Shown here: positions 35,217 to 45,122 of the stretch, in pieces
Layout of the letters: the number at the start of each line of letters is the position of its first letter
How positions within the stretch are numbered: the first letter of the stretch is position 1
Assembly (NCBI GenBank): GCA_039027855.1
Contig: JBCCJI010000004.1
Coordinates: forward strand, 132,332-196,331
Direction: 5' to 3'
Length of the DNA stretch: 64,000 nucleotides
Source: Thermohalobaculum sp039027855
GTDB taxonomy: Bacteria > Pseudomonadota > Alphaproteobacteria > Rhodobacterales > Rhodobacteraceae
Program-made: the position numbers and the translations under genes
Notes under the pieces: generated by a model
The model's input: the letters and a program-made list of their open reading frames with translations, nothing else
Databases searched by the model: none
What the model was told of the DNA's origin: nothing

Positions 35217-37997
35217 ATGAACCGGCCGTCTGGTCGCAGCCCCGCGATCATCGTGTTCCGGATGGTCGCGATTATCTGCTTCCTGGCGGTCTTCGCGACC
35301 ACGGCCTCCGCGCAATTGCCCGCCCTGGACCGGTTTCTGAACACCCCGCCCTCTGCCGAGGAGACCTCGGGCGAGAGCACCGCACAGTCACGCCCCACGC
35401 AATCGACCCCCAGCCAGAGCCTGCCGCAGCGCTTTCAGAGCGCAGAACCTGCCTCGGCCGAGGATTACTCACGGATCCTCACATCGCGTCCCGTGCCCGG
35501 CCTGCCCGCCGGCAGCACGCTCGAGGCCCCCTTCACCCTCGACAGCATCGAGGACTATGTCGATGTCTTCCGCGCGAGGCTGCTTGCGATCGTCTACAAG
35601 GTGCCCTCGGCCTTTGGGGAACTGACAACCACCATGCAGGCGGCGAGCCCAACGGGCAGGCCGGTGCATTTCCTCGGCATCGCGGCCTTTGCCGGATTGC
35701 TGCTCATCGCGGGCCGCGCCGTCACCGAGCTATTCAACGTGTTCATCGCCCGGCCGATCTTCGTGCGCATGCAGCGGCCGAACCCGGCCGGCTATGGCGA
35801 GAAGCTGCCGGTCCTGGCGATGCGCTTGTTCCTGTCGCTCATCGCCATCGTGGTCTGTCTGTCGACGGCGGCGGCGGCTGGCGTGGCGTTTCACGACGGC
35901 CACCAACCGACGCTCGCCACCGTGATGGCGGTCTTTGGCGCCTATGCGGCGATCATCATGATGCACACCTTCTGGCGGATGGTGCTGGCGCCCTTCCTGC
36001 CGGAATACCGATTGCCGGCCGTCGGTGATCGTGAGGCGCGGGCGGTCTACCGATGGCTGTCGATGTCGAGCATCGCCGCGATCCTCGCGGCGGCCTTTTC
36101 GCACTGGATCGCGGCGCTTGGTCTGCCGCGTGAGGTGCTTGTGGTGGTCACGGCCTCGGCGACGCTGCTCGCGACCGTGCTCCTCTGCGTCTCGCTCCGT
36201 GCCAACCGCCGGACGATCACGGCGATCCTGCTGGGCGGTGGGCGTGGCGCAGGACCTGAGGCCGCGGCCATGGCCTCGCGCCAGGCTGAGGCGCTCGCGG
36301 CGCCCCGGACGATGGGTGAGAGAACACACCCGGAAACACCGCGAGGTAAGACCGAGCCCCGACCGCAGACCTGGCTGCAGCAGATCGTGGCACTCAGCTG
36401 GGAGCCTGCGGCCTATCTCGCGCTGCTGGTCACCTGGGGCGAGTTGGCCTTCCGGCTCGTCATGGGGATCGAGACCGGGGCTGAGCGGATCATGGCGCCC
36501 TTCTTTGTGCTGGTCGCCGTGATGGTGGTCTATGCCACCGTGGTCTTCGCCTCTGATCGCATCTTTGCGCGCCGTCGTGCCGTGCGCCGGCTGAACGCGG
36601 CCTCGCGCGCCGCCGAGGCCGAGGAGGCCTCTCGGCAGTCCATGGCGTCGGCTCCCAATCCCGTCACGCCCGATACCCCGTTTGCGGGGCCGGCAGCGCT
36701 GCCCTCCGCCCAGCCTGCGGCGGCCGATCCGGCCCCCTCTGCGCGCGGTATCGCCGAGGGCGATGCCGGCCTGCGCGCCGCGCGCGACGTGGATGGGCGG
36801 CTTGGCCGAACTGACGGGCCGACGGTGGGTTCGGGCGATGGGCAGGGCGGCGGTGATGACGAGTACTCAGGCGGCCCGCCCGCCATGGCGGTGCAGGGGA
36901 TCGAGCGCGACACGGGCGGCATGCGCAGCTTCGAGGACCTCGCCCGGCGCGTGGCAAGCCTGCTCGCCCTTGGCACCGGGCTCTGGATCACCTTGTGGTA
37001 CTGGGGCGGCCAGGAGGTCTTCGCGGAAAGTGCGTTCTTCGGCATCGCCCAGGATGTCGTCGACATCGTTTTCCTCGGCTACGTCGTTTTCCACGCTGTG
37101 CGCATCTGGCTCGACCAGAAGATCCAGGAAGAGGGCGGCCACGAGGATGTCTCGGCCTCGATGCTCGAAGGCGAGGGCGGCGGCGCCGGCGCAACACGGC
37201 TGGCCACCTTGCTGCCGCTGCTCCGGAATTTCATCCTCGGCTTCATCGGCGTCACTGTGGTATTGCTGATCGCCATCGAGCTTGGCGTGAATGTCGCGCC
37301 GCTGTTCGCCGGTGCCGGCATCGTCGGCCTCGCCATCGGTTTTGGGGCGCAGACGCTGGTGCGCGACATCATCTCGGGCGCTTTCTTCCTGGTCGACGAC
37401 GCCTTTCGCAAAGGCGAGTATATCGACGTCGGCAGCGTGAAAGGGACGGTCGAGAAGATCTCGATCCGCTCATTCCAGCTGCGCCATCACCTCGGCATGC
37501 TGCACACGATCCCGTTTGGCGAGATCCAGTATCTCACCAACTTCTCGCGCGATTGGGTGATGATGAAGCTGCCGCTACGCCTGACCTATGACACCGATGT
37601 CGAGCGGGTGCGCAAGCTGATCAAGAAGCTTGGGATCCGGCTGATGGAGGATCCGACGGTCGGGCATTTGTTCTTGCAGCCGCTGAAGAGCCAGGGCGTC
37701 ATCCAGATGGAGGACAGCGCCATGATCGTGCGGGTCAAGTTCATGACCCGACCGGGCGATCAGTGGGTCACGCGCAAGCGCGTCTTCGCCGAGATCCGCG
37801 AGCTGTTCGAAGAGGAGGGCATCTCCTTCGCGCACCGCGAGGTCACGGTGCGCATCCCCGATATCGACAAGCGGGCAGAGCCGTTGCAAGAGGATGATCG
37901 CAAGGCCATCGGCGCCGCGACCCGCGCCAATCTCGACGTGATCGAGGCCGAGGCGCTGCGTAAGACGGGCACGGGCGGTCCGATGGACGACCGCTAG
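35217..37997 (+). CDS. Large MscS-family mechanosensitive channel
   Basis: A 926-residue protein with a signal peptide (VFRMVAIICFLAVFATTASAQ), a periplasmic domain to about residue 140, many membrane segments, a disordered Pro/Ala/Gly-rich linker around residues 480-560, and a C-terminal MscS core. The pore helix and beta domain are plain: GAGIVGLAIGFGAQTLVRD, then FFLVDDAFRKGEYIDVGSV and TIPFGEIQYLTNFSRDW. Such channels release solutes on hypo-osmotic shock. An upstream ATG at 35154 with a good GGGAG site is an alternative start that would bury the signal peptide 21 residues deeper. Confidence 0.92.
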   Translation: MNRPSGRSPAIIVFRMVAIICFLAVFATTASAQLPALDRFLNTPPSAEETSGESTAQSRPTQSTPSQSLPQRFQSAEPASAEDYSRILTSRPVPGLPAGSTLEAPFTLDSIEDYVDVFRARLLAIVYKVPSAFGELTTTMQAASPTGRPVHFLGIAAFAGLLLIAGRAVTELFNVFIARPIFVRMQRPNPAGYGEKLPVLAMRLFLSLIAIVVCLSTAAAAGVAFHDGHQPTLATVMAVFGAYAAIIMMHTFWRMVLAPFLPEYRLPAVGDREARAVYRWLSMSSIAAILAAAFSHWIAALGLPREVLVVVTASATLLATVLLCVSLRANRRTITAILLGGGRGAGPEAAAMASRQAEALAAPRTMGERTHPETPRGKTEPRPQTWLQQIVALSWEPAAYLALLVTWGELAFRLVMGIETGAERIMAPFFVLVAVMVVYATVVFASDRIFARRRAVRRLNAASRAAEAEEASRQSMASAPNPVTPDTPFAGPAALPSAQPAAADPAPSARGIAEGDAGLRAARDVDGRLGRTDGPTVGSGDGQGGGDDEYSGGPPAMAVQGIERDTGGMRSFEDLARRVASLLALGTGLWITLWYWGGQEVFAESAFFGIAQDVVDIVFLGYVVFHAVRIWLDQKIQEEGGHEDVSASMLEGEGGGAGATRLATLLPLLRNFILGFIGVTVVLLIAIELGVNVAPLFAGAGIVGLAIGFGAQTLVRDIISGAFFLVDDAFRKGEYIDVGSVKGTVEKISIRSFQLRHHLGMLHTIPFGEIQYLTNFSRDWVMMKLPLRLTYDTDVERVRKLIKKLGIRLMEDPTVGHLFLQPLKSQGVIQMEDSAMIVRVKFMTRPGDQWVTRKRVFAEIRELFEEEGISFAHREVTVRIPDIDKRAEPLQEDDRKAIGAATRANLDVIEAEALRKTGTGGPMDDR

Positions 37998-38078
37998 GTT
38001 TTCGGCCAGTCTCGACGGTTCGACGGCCTCGCTTTTCGACCCGTCGGGCCGCGTCTCTCGCCACGTGGCAGTACCCGA

Positions 38079-40169
38079 TCAGGCGGCATGTGCCTCCGGT
38101 GGCGCGGTCATGGTCGCCTCGATGCCGCCTGCTGGGATCGCGGCAGGGGTCGAAGACATGCCCGCACCATCCCCGCTGAATGCCGGGTTCAGGCGGAAAT
38201 GCTTCAGGGTCTGGCGCTGTTCCTCCGCCTGCTCGGCGAGCACCGCCACTTCGCGACCGATGGCATGGGCGCCGGCCTCGTTGGCGTCGATCAGACCCTT
38301 CAGCGTGGCGACCGAGGCGTCGATCTGATCGGCGCTGGTCGACTGCTCGCGCGCCGAGGCGGCGATCTCGTCGATCAGCCCCGCAGCCCGATTGATCATC
38401 GGGGCGAGTTCCCGGATGCCCTTGGCCGTTGCCTGCGACACGTCGAGCGTGGTGGCCGAGAGTGCCGAGATTTCCTCCGCCGCCTGCTGGCTGCGTTCGG
38501 CCAGGTTGCGAACCTCCGAGGCGACGACGGCGAAGCCGCGCCCGTGCTCTCCGGCCCGCGCCGCCTCCACCGCGGCATTCAGGGCGAGCAGGTCGGTCTG
38601 TCGCGCGATGTCCTGGATGATCAGGATCTTCTCGGCGATGGATTCCATGGCATCCGCTGCCTCCCCTACGGCTGAGGCGCTGTCGGTCGCCTTGGCAGAA
38701 GCCGCCTGCGACAGACTGTTGGTCTCCTTCAGGTGTTCCGAGGTCGATGCCAGCGCTGCGCCGATTTCGGTTATAGCTGCGGCAGAGGTCGCCACCAGGG
38801 ACGCCTGCTCACGGCTGGCGGCGACGATCTCGCCCGAGCTTTGTTTAAGCCGCGTGGTGCCATCGGCGACCTTTTCCGCGCCGTCAAAGGCATTCTGTAG
38901 GGTATCGTTCAGCGAGAGTGCCATGATCTGCACGGCATGGGTTAGCCGGTCGAAGATCGAGTTTGGCGCCATTTCCTTATCGAGCTTGCCGGCCGAGACA
39001 TGATCGGCCAGCAGCGCGATGTTGCCGAGATATTCTGCGACCCCTTCTACATCCGTGAGGATCTGGCCGATTTCGCCAGCCGGTTTCTTTGTCGGCATGT
39101 CGATGTCCAGATCACCGATGCGCAACGACTGAAGCGCTTTCAAGACGAGCGCCACGTTCCTGCTGAAGGAGACGAGCATCGCCGCTGCGGCGGTGAGCGC
39201 GACGATCAACACGGCGATGGCCAACCAGGTCTTGATCTCACGCTCGGTGCGACCAGCCGCAATCAGGGCCGCCAGTCGTTGATCAGCGCTATCCAGCACG
39301 GTCTTCGAGACGTCGAACATCTGGTCGAGACGCTGCGTCGCCGTGTCGAACCATGCTTTGCCGTCGATGCCTTGGCCGTCTTTCGAGATGAAGATCGTGC
39401 TCAAAACCTGACGCCAGGCATCGATCTGGGCGAGGTGCGGCCCCGCCACCGTCTCGTCGAAGACAGCGCGATGGCTTTGCGTCGCTTGGGCGAGAAACTG
39501 GTCCACCGCGTTCTGCTCCCGCGCGCGGCGCATGGTGTAAGTCTTGAAGGTGGTCGGGTTTATCGCCCCCTCGGCGGCCTGATTGAAGAGCGCTGCGCCG
39601 AGCGCCCGTTCCAGGCCGCCTTGTTCCATGGCCTGCACGAGAAAGGCGAAAGATGTCAGCGACATCGCGATCTCGGTGTCCGGTGCGATCTGGATCGCGC
39701 CGTAGATCAGTCGGACCATCGCGTCGATCTCGGCTGTGTAGAAGGCCACGTTCTCCGCGATGTCGATCTGCCCCGCATCGACCGCTGCGCGGTGGGCGGC
39801 GATTTTTCCGGCCAGCGTGTCAAGCGCTTGGACTGAAGCCGACAACTCGTGCAATCGGTTGGCGATATCGCGGGTCTCGACCGTCTGCTGCAGTCTCGAC
39901 AGCGCGAGATCGGCGGTCGATCTCTGGGCATCGAGGGCCGCCCTCTCGCGCGCGCTCCCGCCCGAGGAGATGAGGCCAACCGTTCGCCCGCGCTCGATCT
40001 GCAAGCCGTGGATGGTCTCGTTCAGCTCGGCCGACAGGGGGATGATCAACTGTCGCCTCTCGGCATCCGCCGTCTCTGCCATGCTTTCGTATGCTGCATA
40101 GCCGAGGCCGCCGAAAATGATGGCGAGCATCGTGCTCAGCAGCAGCGTGATCTGCAGTTTCAGGCTCAT
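38079..40169 (-). CDS. Methyl-accepting chemotaxis protein with a NIT sensor domain
   Basis: A 696-residue chemoreceptor. TM1 is at about residues 5-27; the periplasmic region to about residue 310 is helical with the nitrate/nitrite-sensor (NIT) look, including ELNETIHGLQIERGRTVGLI and EIDAMVRLIYGAIQIAPDTE. TM2 is AIAVLIVALTAAAAMLVSF, followed by a HAMP-like linker. The signalling tip is QTDLLALNAAVEAARAGEHG. It would report to CheA/CheW; no other chemotaxis gene lies nearby. The start is either 40169 or an in-frame GTG at 40184; neither has a strong ribosome site. Confidence 0.92.
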   Translation of the reverse strand: MSLKLQITLLLSTMLAIIFGGLGYAAYESMAETADAERRQLIIPLSAELNETIHGLQIERGRTVGLISSGGSARERAALDAQRSTADLALSRLQQTVETRDIANRLHELSASVQALDTLAGKIAAHRAAVDAGQIDIAENVAFYTAEIDAMVRLIYGAIQIAPDTEIAMSLTSFAFLVQAMEQGGLERALGAALFNQAAEGAINPTTFKTYTMRRAREQNAVDQFLAQATQSHRAVFDETVAGPHLAQIDAWRQVLSTIFISKDGQGIDGKAWFDTATQRLDQMFDVSKTVLDSADQRLAALIAAGRTEREIKTWLAIAVLIVALTAAAAMLVSFSRNVALVLKALQSLRIGDLDIDMPTKKPAGEIGQILTDVEGVAEYLGNIALLADHVSAGKLDKEMAPNSIFDRLTHAVQIMALSLNDTLQNAFDGAEKVADGTTRLKQSSGEIVAASREQASLVATSAAAITEIGAALASTSEHLKETNSLSQAASAKATDSASAVGEAADAMESIAEKILIIQDIARQTDLLALNAAVEAARAGEHGRGFAVVASEVRNLAERSQQAAEEISALSATTLDVSQATAKGIRELAPMINRAAGLIDEIAASAREQSTSADQIDASVATLKGLIDANEAGAHAIGREVAVLAEQAEEQRQTLKHFRLNPAFSGDGAGMSSTPAAIPAGGIEATMTAPPEAHAA

Positions 40170-40513
40170 GACCGGCACACCCACTGGAGGAGGCGCCGGT
40201 CACCCAGCGCCCAATCTGCAGGAGCAATAGCAGCAGATGGGGTAACAGATGGTTGTCACGCATGGGCTGCCGTGGAAGTCGGGCCAGCTTCAATGCGCCT
40301 TGCGGGCTCGGCCCAGTAACATCTCGGCGCTGGTCAGCACGCTAAACGATTGAGCGCGCTACTCAGTGCACGTCGGCCAGGGCTGTCGCCAAGCGCGTCG
40401 GTAGGGCGAGCCTGGACGCGCCCTTCCATTCTTTTCCACGACCGAGTGGGCCGAAATCAGCGATTGTCGGGGTGGCCGGGGTTGTCGGGGTTGCTGGGGT
40501 GGCCGGGGCGCCA
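40170..40513. other. Spacer upstream of the chemoreceptor, G-quadruplex repeat at its right end
   Basis: No supported gene. The left part must contain the chemoreceptor promoter (minus strand). The right end, 40465-40509, is a G-run tandem repeat adjoining the stop of the DUF465 gene. Confidence 0.6.
40465..40509 (+). repeat. Five 9-bp repeats with five GGGG runs (G-quadruplex motif)
   Basis: Five consecutive 9-mers: TGTCGGGGT, GGCCGGGGT, TGTCGGGGT, TGCTGGGGT, GGCCGGGGC. Each contributes one GGGG run, separated by loops of exactly five bases, so four-tetrad quadruplex folding is possible on the plus strand. It lies five bases beyond the stop of the minus-strand DUF465 gene, so the C-rich strand is in that gene's mRNA 3' end. 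Confidence 0.85.
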
Positions 40514-40759
40514 TCAGGCGCTGGCTTCGACGAGACCGTGGCGCAGCGTGTCCAGCAGCGACAGACGCTCCTTCTTCATCTCGTGCAGATGATCGTCTGA
40601 GGTCGGTTCCACATCGGTCTCCGCCCGGTGGATCTCGCGGTTCAGCTCGCGATAGCGCTCGGCAAGGCGCGCCAAATGCTGATCGCCCTCCAGCCGGGTG
40701 TTGAGGTCGGCGGCAGAGAGTTCCAGCATTTCGGGCAGGTCGTGGGGCACGTGGCTCAT
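40514..40759 (-). CDS. YdcH-like DUF465 small helical protein
   Basis: The ATG at 40759 with GGAGGATG upstream gives an 81-residue protein. The DUF465 plan is visible: DQHLARLAERYRELNREIHR then EMKKERLSLLDTLRHGLVEA, i.e. two long amphipathic helices forming a coiled coil. DUF465 proteins are small cytoplasmic proteins of unknown role. It is divergent from the TauE/SafE gene, 162 bases away. Confidence 0.85.
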   Translation of the reverse strand: MSHVPHDLPEMLELSAADLNTRLEGDQHLARLAERYRELNREIHRAETDVEPTSDDHLHEMKKERLSLLDTLRHGLVEASA

Positions 40760-40921
40760 GACATCCTCCAGGGTTCGAAGACCCGAGCTTCGACACTTGT
40801 CCGCCACACCGCCTTGCCCCGGATCAAAGCCCCATAGCCTTTGCGACACGCTCGACGAATGCGCTGATCCTTCAGGCGTCTCTGGCGCTAGACCGGCCAT
40901 TGGCGCACGCTATAACGGGGC

Positions 40922-41833
40922 ATGAACGTCTATCTCCCGATCGCCGAGGTTTCGGTCGATGCGCTGCTGCTGTTGGGCATCGGCGGCGGTATCGGCGTGC
41001 TCTCGGGGCTGTTCGGCGTGGGCGGCGGCTTTCTGATGACGCCCCTTCTGATCCTGATCGGTATCCCGCCTGCGGTTGCGGTCGCGACGGGCACCAACCA
41101 GATCGCGGCCGCCTCGTTTTCGGGCCTGCTCGCCCATCTTAGACGCAAGACCGTCGACTTCAAAATGGGCACTGTGATGCTCGTCGGGGGTGTTTTGGGC
41201 TCGGCCACCGGTGTGCAGCTCTTCGCCTGGCTTCGGCAGATCGGTCAGGTCGAACTGGTGGTGGGCCTCTGCTACGTCGTCTTCCTGGGCGGTATCGGAC
41301 TGCTCATGCTGCAGGAGAGCCTGCGTGCCCTGATCAGCGTGCGTCGCGGCCGGCCCAAGCGACGCCTGCGCCACAACTGGATCCATGGGCTGCCGTTCCG
41401 GATGCGGTTTCGCCAGTCCAACCTCTATATCAGTGTCATCCCGCCCGCGATGGTCGGCGCGCTGGTGGGCCTGCTGGCCGCCATCATGGGGGTCGGCGGC
41501 GGCTTCATCATGGTGCCGGCGATGATCTACATGCTGGGCATGGCGACGACGGTGGTCGTGGGCACCTCACTTTTCCAGATCCTCTTCGTCGCGGCCTTTA
41601 CCACGCTGGCCCATGCCATCACCAACCAGACCGTCGACATGGTGTTGGCACTGGTGCTGATCCTTGGCGGCGTCTTCGGCGCGCAGATCGGCGCCCGCTT
41701 CGGTCAGCGCCTGAAGGCCGAGCAGTTGCGGATCCTGCTCGCCCTCATCGTGCTTTCGGTCTGCGTCGTTCTGGGCCTCGATCTGATCCGCACCCCCGAC
41801 GAGCTTTTCGTGATGGACCCCGACGATGCGTAA
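40922..41833 (+). CDS. TauE/SafE (TSUP) family sulfite/anion permease
   Basis: A 303-residue membrane protein with two homologous halves, each with the TSUP glycine motif: GLFGVGGGFLMTPLLI near residue 32 and IMGVGGGFIMVPAMIY near residue 190. The family exports sulfite or other sulfur compounds and organic anions. The stop overlaps the next gene by 8 bases; that partner is a TIGR02186 protein, a fixed companion of this TSUP type in alphaproteobacteria. The anion is not established. Confidence 0.9.
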   Translation: MNVYLPIAEVSVDALLLLGIGGGIGVLSGLFGVGGGFLMTPLLILIGIPPAVAVATGTNQIAAASFSGLLAHLRRKTVDFKMGTVMLVGGVLGSATGVQLFAWLRQIGQVELVVGLCYVVFLGGIGLLMLQESLRALISVRRGRPKRRLRHNWIHGLPFRMRFRQSNLYISVIPPAMVGALVGLLAAIMGVGGGFIMVPAMIYMLGMATTVVVGTSLFQILFVAAFTTLAHAITNQTVDMVLALVLILGGVFGAQIGARFGQRLKAEQLRILLALIVLSVCVVLGLDLIRTPDELFVMDPDDA

Positions 41834-42632
41834 GCCTGTCGCGCGGCTACGCCGCATTATCGGGATCTTCGTGCTGATGCTGGCGAGCATGCCCGCCTTC
41901 AACCCCGCGGTCATGCCTGCCATGGCCGAAGAGGTCGTGGCGCATCTCAGCCAGACCCAAGTCTCCATCACCACCAATTTCGAGGGGTCCGAGATCGAGA
42001 TCTTCGGCGCCGTCCGCCGCGAAGAGGCGATCCCCGACGCGCCGATGCATGTCATCGTCACCGTGACCGGTCCGGCGATGGCGGTCAGCATCCGCAAGCG
42101 CGAGCGTCGCTACGGCGTCTGGGTCAACGGGCCCGCCGTGCAGATCGACACGGCGCCGAGCCTTTATGCCGTGGCCAGCACCGGTCCGCTGGAGGAGATC
42201 CTGAGCCACACCGACAATCTGCGCCATCGCATCAGTCTCGACGAGGTGATCCGCCTGATCGACGCGCCCGACTGGTTGCTGGAGGAACGCGACGACTATC
42301 GCGACGCGGTCAGCCGCCTGCATGCCCACAAGGGGCTGTACTTCACCATCGACGATGGCGTGACCCTGCTGGAGGACACGCTGTTCTTCACGAGCGTGCC
42401 CCTGCCGGCCGATCTGGTGGAGGGCAATTACAGCGCGCGCGTCTTCCTGCTGCGCGACCGCGCCGTGATCGACGCCTTCGAGGCTGAGGTCGCCGTGGGC
42501 ACCGTCGGCTTCGAGCGGATCGTGCGCCTGCTCGCCTTCGAGATGCCGGCCGTCTACGGCATCGTGGCCGTGGTGGTCGCGCTGGTCGCGGGCTGGGCGG
42601 GTTCGGCCGTGTTCCGCTGGCTCGCGCCTTAG
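41826..42632 (+). CDS. TIGR02186 exported protein with C-terminal anchor, TSUP partner
   Basis: A 268-residue protein with a signal peptide (IIGIFVLMLASMPAFNPAVM...AMA), a periplasmic beta-rich domain starting SQTQVSITTNFEGSEIEIFG, and one C-terminal membrane helix (AVYGIVAVVVALVAGWAGSA). This is the layout of the alphaproteobacterial TIGR02186 family. The 8-base overlap with the TSUP permease gene indicates joint translation; a complex with the permease on the periplasmic side is likely but unproven. Confidence 0.88.
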   Translation: MRKPVARLRRIIGIFVLMLASMPAFNPAVMPAMAEEVVAHLSQTQVSITTNFEGSEIEIFGAVRREEAIPDAPMHVIVTVTGPAMAVSIRKRERRYGVWVNGPAVQIDTAPSLYAVASTGPLEEILSHTDNLRHRISLDEVIRLIDAPDWLLEERDDYRDAVSRLHAHKGLYFTIDDGVTLLEDTLFFTSVPLPADLVEGNYSARVFLLRDRAVIDAFEAEVAVGTVGFERIVRLLAFEMPAVYGIVAVVVALVAGWAGSAVFRWLAP

Positions 42633-42865
42633 AGCCGCCACGATTCGCCCGGCACTTCAGGATCTCGACAGCGCTTTGTCCCACCGCTGACCCGATGTTC
42701 CGGAACACCTGCAACCAGCGCTAGAAGTTTTGGCGGAAAACTGACTTTTGTCGCCCGAATTGCGCCATAATAGGGCTAACGCTCTACGTGTATTCAGTCC
42801 TAAAATCATCCTGTGAGTTGCAGGGCGAAGGGGTTCGCCCGGTTGTGTACAGGGTGGGTTTTGAT

Positions 42866-43321
42866 ATGCGCGTTGCGTCAGTTCTCGCGGCGACCTTGGT
42901 CGCTGTGTCGTTGTTGCCGGCTTCGGCCGGTAGTCTTCTCGTCTCCAGCGGCGTCGTTCAAACCAATGGTGACGTGGCCCATGTCAGCGGTCGAGATGCG
43001 CGGGTGCGCGTCGAGGCCCTGACACGTGGGGCCAAAGACGATGGGGCCAAAGTCGAAGTCGAGTTGCTGATCGACGCGGTCGCCGTTCAGCGCCGCCTGA
43101 AGGCCGGCGCCAAGCTGGCCGAGGGCCAGACCTTCTCAATCACGCTGCCAAGCACGGCGAGCCTTGTTGGCGAGACGCTTACCGTGATGCGTTTCGGAGA
43201 CGAGGTGAAAGTCATCGTGACCCGTCCGACAGCGGTGGATGCGATGCGCCAAGCGCCCGCCAAGCTTGCGGCGGCGGGACCCGATCTGCTCGGCCCGGCG
43301 CTGGTCTCGGCGCCGCGCTGA
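42866..43321 (+). CDS. Hypothetical exported protein, 151 residues
   Basis: Begins with a signal peptide (MRVASVLAATLVAVSLLPASA, quoted in part) after AGGGTGGG. The mature protein is probably a single beta domain (VRVEALTRGAKDDGAKVEVE, then FSITLPSTASLVGETLTVM) with an Ala-rich C-terminus. No family recognised. Single gene; the preceding 233 bases hold no gene and start lower in GC near 42720-42800, where its promoter probably lies. Confidence 0.6.
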   Translation: MRVASVLAATLVAVSLLPASAGSLLVSSGVVQTNGDVAHVSGRDARVRVEALTRGAKDDGAKVEVELLIDAVAVQRRLKAGAKLAEGQTFSITLPSTASLVGETLTVMRFGDEVKVIVTRPTAVDAMRQAPAKLAAAGPDLLGPALVSAPR

Positions 43322-43424
43322 TCGCTAGTGCGACAGCCGGATAACCCTGCGCGACCTCGGTCGGGCAGGGTGCCCTTGCGGTGGTGACCGCCCGCGCGAC
43401 AGAAAGGCCCTGTCGACACGGAAG

Positions 43425-44216
43425 ATGACCATGACCGAAGCCACCGATCTCGAAGCCGTCGATCTGACGGGGCGCGTCGCCCTGGTGACAGGAGCGAGCC
43501 GCGGTATCGGTGCGGCGACTGGCGCGGTGCTGGCCCATGCCGGCGCGGCCGTCGTGCTGGCAGCGCGGACGGTGGATGCCTGCGAAGAGACCGCGGCGCG
43601 TCTGCGCGAGGCGGGCCGGACCGCTGCCGCCGTGGCGTGCGATGTGGCCGACCCCGATGCCGTGGCAGGCGCCGTCGCCCATGCGCGCAGCATGGGGACA
43701 CTCGACATCGTCGTGAACAATGCCGGCATGATCGAGCCCATCGGTTTGATCGCCGAAAGCGATCCGGCCGACTGGGCGCGAGCGATCGACGTCAACCTCA
43801 AGGGGACCTATTACCCGATCCGCGCGACGTTGCCGGCGATGCTGGCGGCCGGGCGCGGCACCATCGTCAACATCTCATCCGGGGCCGCGTCGAACCCGCT
43901 GGAGGGGTGGTCGAGCTACTGCTCCTCGAAAGCGGGCGCGGCCATGCTGACCCGCGCGGTGCACCGCGAGGTCGGCGGGCATGGTGTCAATGTGATCGGC
44001 CTCAGTCCCGGGACGGTGGCCACCGAGATGCAGCGGGTCATCAAGGCCTCTGGCATCAACCCCGTGAGCCAGCTCGAGTGGTCCGACCATATCCCCGCCG
44101 ACTGGCCGGCGCGGGCCGTTTTGTGGCTCTGCGGCCCGGCCGGTGCACGTTTCGCCGGTGAAGAGGTCAGGTTGCGCGATGACGCGATCCGCCGCGAGAT
44201 CGGGCTGATCGACTGA
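43425..44216 (+). CDS. Short-chain dehydrogenase/reductase
   Basis: A 263-residue classical SDR. The dinucleotide loop is TGASRGIGAATG, the structural motif NNAG is present, the catalytic serine lies in NISSGAAS and the Tyr-Lys pair in WSSYCSSKAG. An arginine after the loop region (AARTVDA) suggests NADP preference, but this is weak evidence. GGAAG precedes a second in-frame ATG at 43431, which may be the real start. Substrate unknown; it is followed by an ABC cassette after 144 bases. Confidence 0.9.
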   Translation: MTMTEATDLEAVDLTGRVALVTGASRGIGAATGAVLAHAGAAVVLAARTVDACEETAARLREAGRTAAAVACDVADPDAVAGAVAHARSMGTLDIVVNNAGMIEPIGLIAESDPADWARAIDVNLKGTYYPIRATLPAMLAAGRGTIVNISSGAASNPLEGWSSYCSSKAGAAMLTRAVHREVGGHGVNVIGLSPGTVATEMQRVIKASGINPVSQLEWSDHIPADWPARAVLWLCGPAGARFAGEEVRLRDDAIRREIGLID

Positions 44217-44360
44217 GCGGGCAAGGGGCAAGACGCGCGATCACGGCGCGCCCTGCTGCAGCCCACCCAGGTGGTGGCGGGACAGCCTGCCGCGCTTGTC
44301 GCAGGGGAGCCGAGGGCCAAATCGCGAGGAGTGACGGCCGCATGGGCCGGAGGAGCCCCC

Positions 44361-45122
44361 ATGAGCGTGACTGCCCCACAGCGCGATATCGCCGACGACA
44401 ACGCCAGCAAGGATCTTGACGTCAGACCGGTGCCGGCCGACGAGCGGGCCTTTCTGGCGCTGGAGGATGTCGCCAAGGGTTATCCCACCCCGGCCGGCCG
44501 GCTGGATGTTTTGTCCGGCGTTGGGCTGACGATCTCCCCCGGCACCAGCGTCGCCCTTACCGGTGAAAGCGGGTCGGGAAAGAGCACGCTGCTGCATCTG
44601 GTGGCCGGGCTCGATACCGTGGATCGCGGGCGCATCCTGCTAGAGGGCCGCGACATCGCCCAGATGCGCGAGGCCGACCGTGCCGAACTGCGCCGCTCCC
44701 GGCTCGGCATCGTCTTTCAGCAATTCAACCTGATCCCGTCGCTGAGTGTCGGCGATAACCTGTCGTTTCAGGCCCGCCTCGCCGATCGGTACGACGCCGA
44801 ATGGTGTGCCCATCTCGCCGAGCGGCTCGGCATCGATGCGGCGCTCGACCGCTACCCTGAGCAGTTGTCGGGCGGGCAGCAGCAACGCCTTGCCATCGGG
44901 CGGGCACTGGCGGCGCGGCCCGCGCTGCTGCTGGCCGATGAGCCGACCGGCAACTTGGACGAGGCGACCGCGGAAGGCGTCATGGCGCTGGCGCTCGATC
45001 TGGTGGCCGAGACCGGCTGCGCCTTTCTGATGGTGACCCATTCCCCTGCCTTGGCCGAGCGTCTTGATCGCCGCGTCCACCTGACCGGCGGCCGTCTCAC
45101 GGCGCGCCCGGCGGTCGCATGA
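44361..45122 (+). CDS. ABC ATPase of a LolD/MacB-type complex (AttE-like)
   Basis: The ATG at 44361, with GGAGGAGC upstream, gives 253 residues. Walker A is GESGSGKSTLL, signature LSGGQQQRLAIG, Walker B LLLADEPTGNLD, and the Q-loop region IVFQQFNLIPSLS has the LolD/MacB character. The next gene is an FtsX-type permease overlapping by 4 bases. Together with the AttH-like third gene this is an AttEFGH-like cassette, probably acting on a periplasmic or envelope substrate. Confidence 0.88.
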   Translation: MSVTAPQRDIADDNASKDLDVRPVPADERAFLALEDVAKGYPTPAGRLDVLSGVGLTISPGTSVALTGESGSGKSTLLHLVAGLDTVDRGRILLEGRDIAQMREADRAELRRSRLGIVFQQFNLIPSLSVGDNLSFQARLADRYDAEWCAHLAERLGIDAALDRYPEQLSGGQQQRLAIGRALAARPALLLADEPTGNLDEATAEGVMALALDLVAETGCAFLMVTHSPALAERLDRRVHLTGGRLTARPAVA

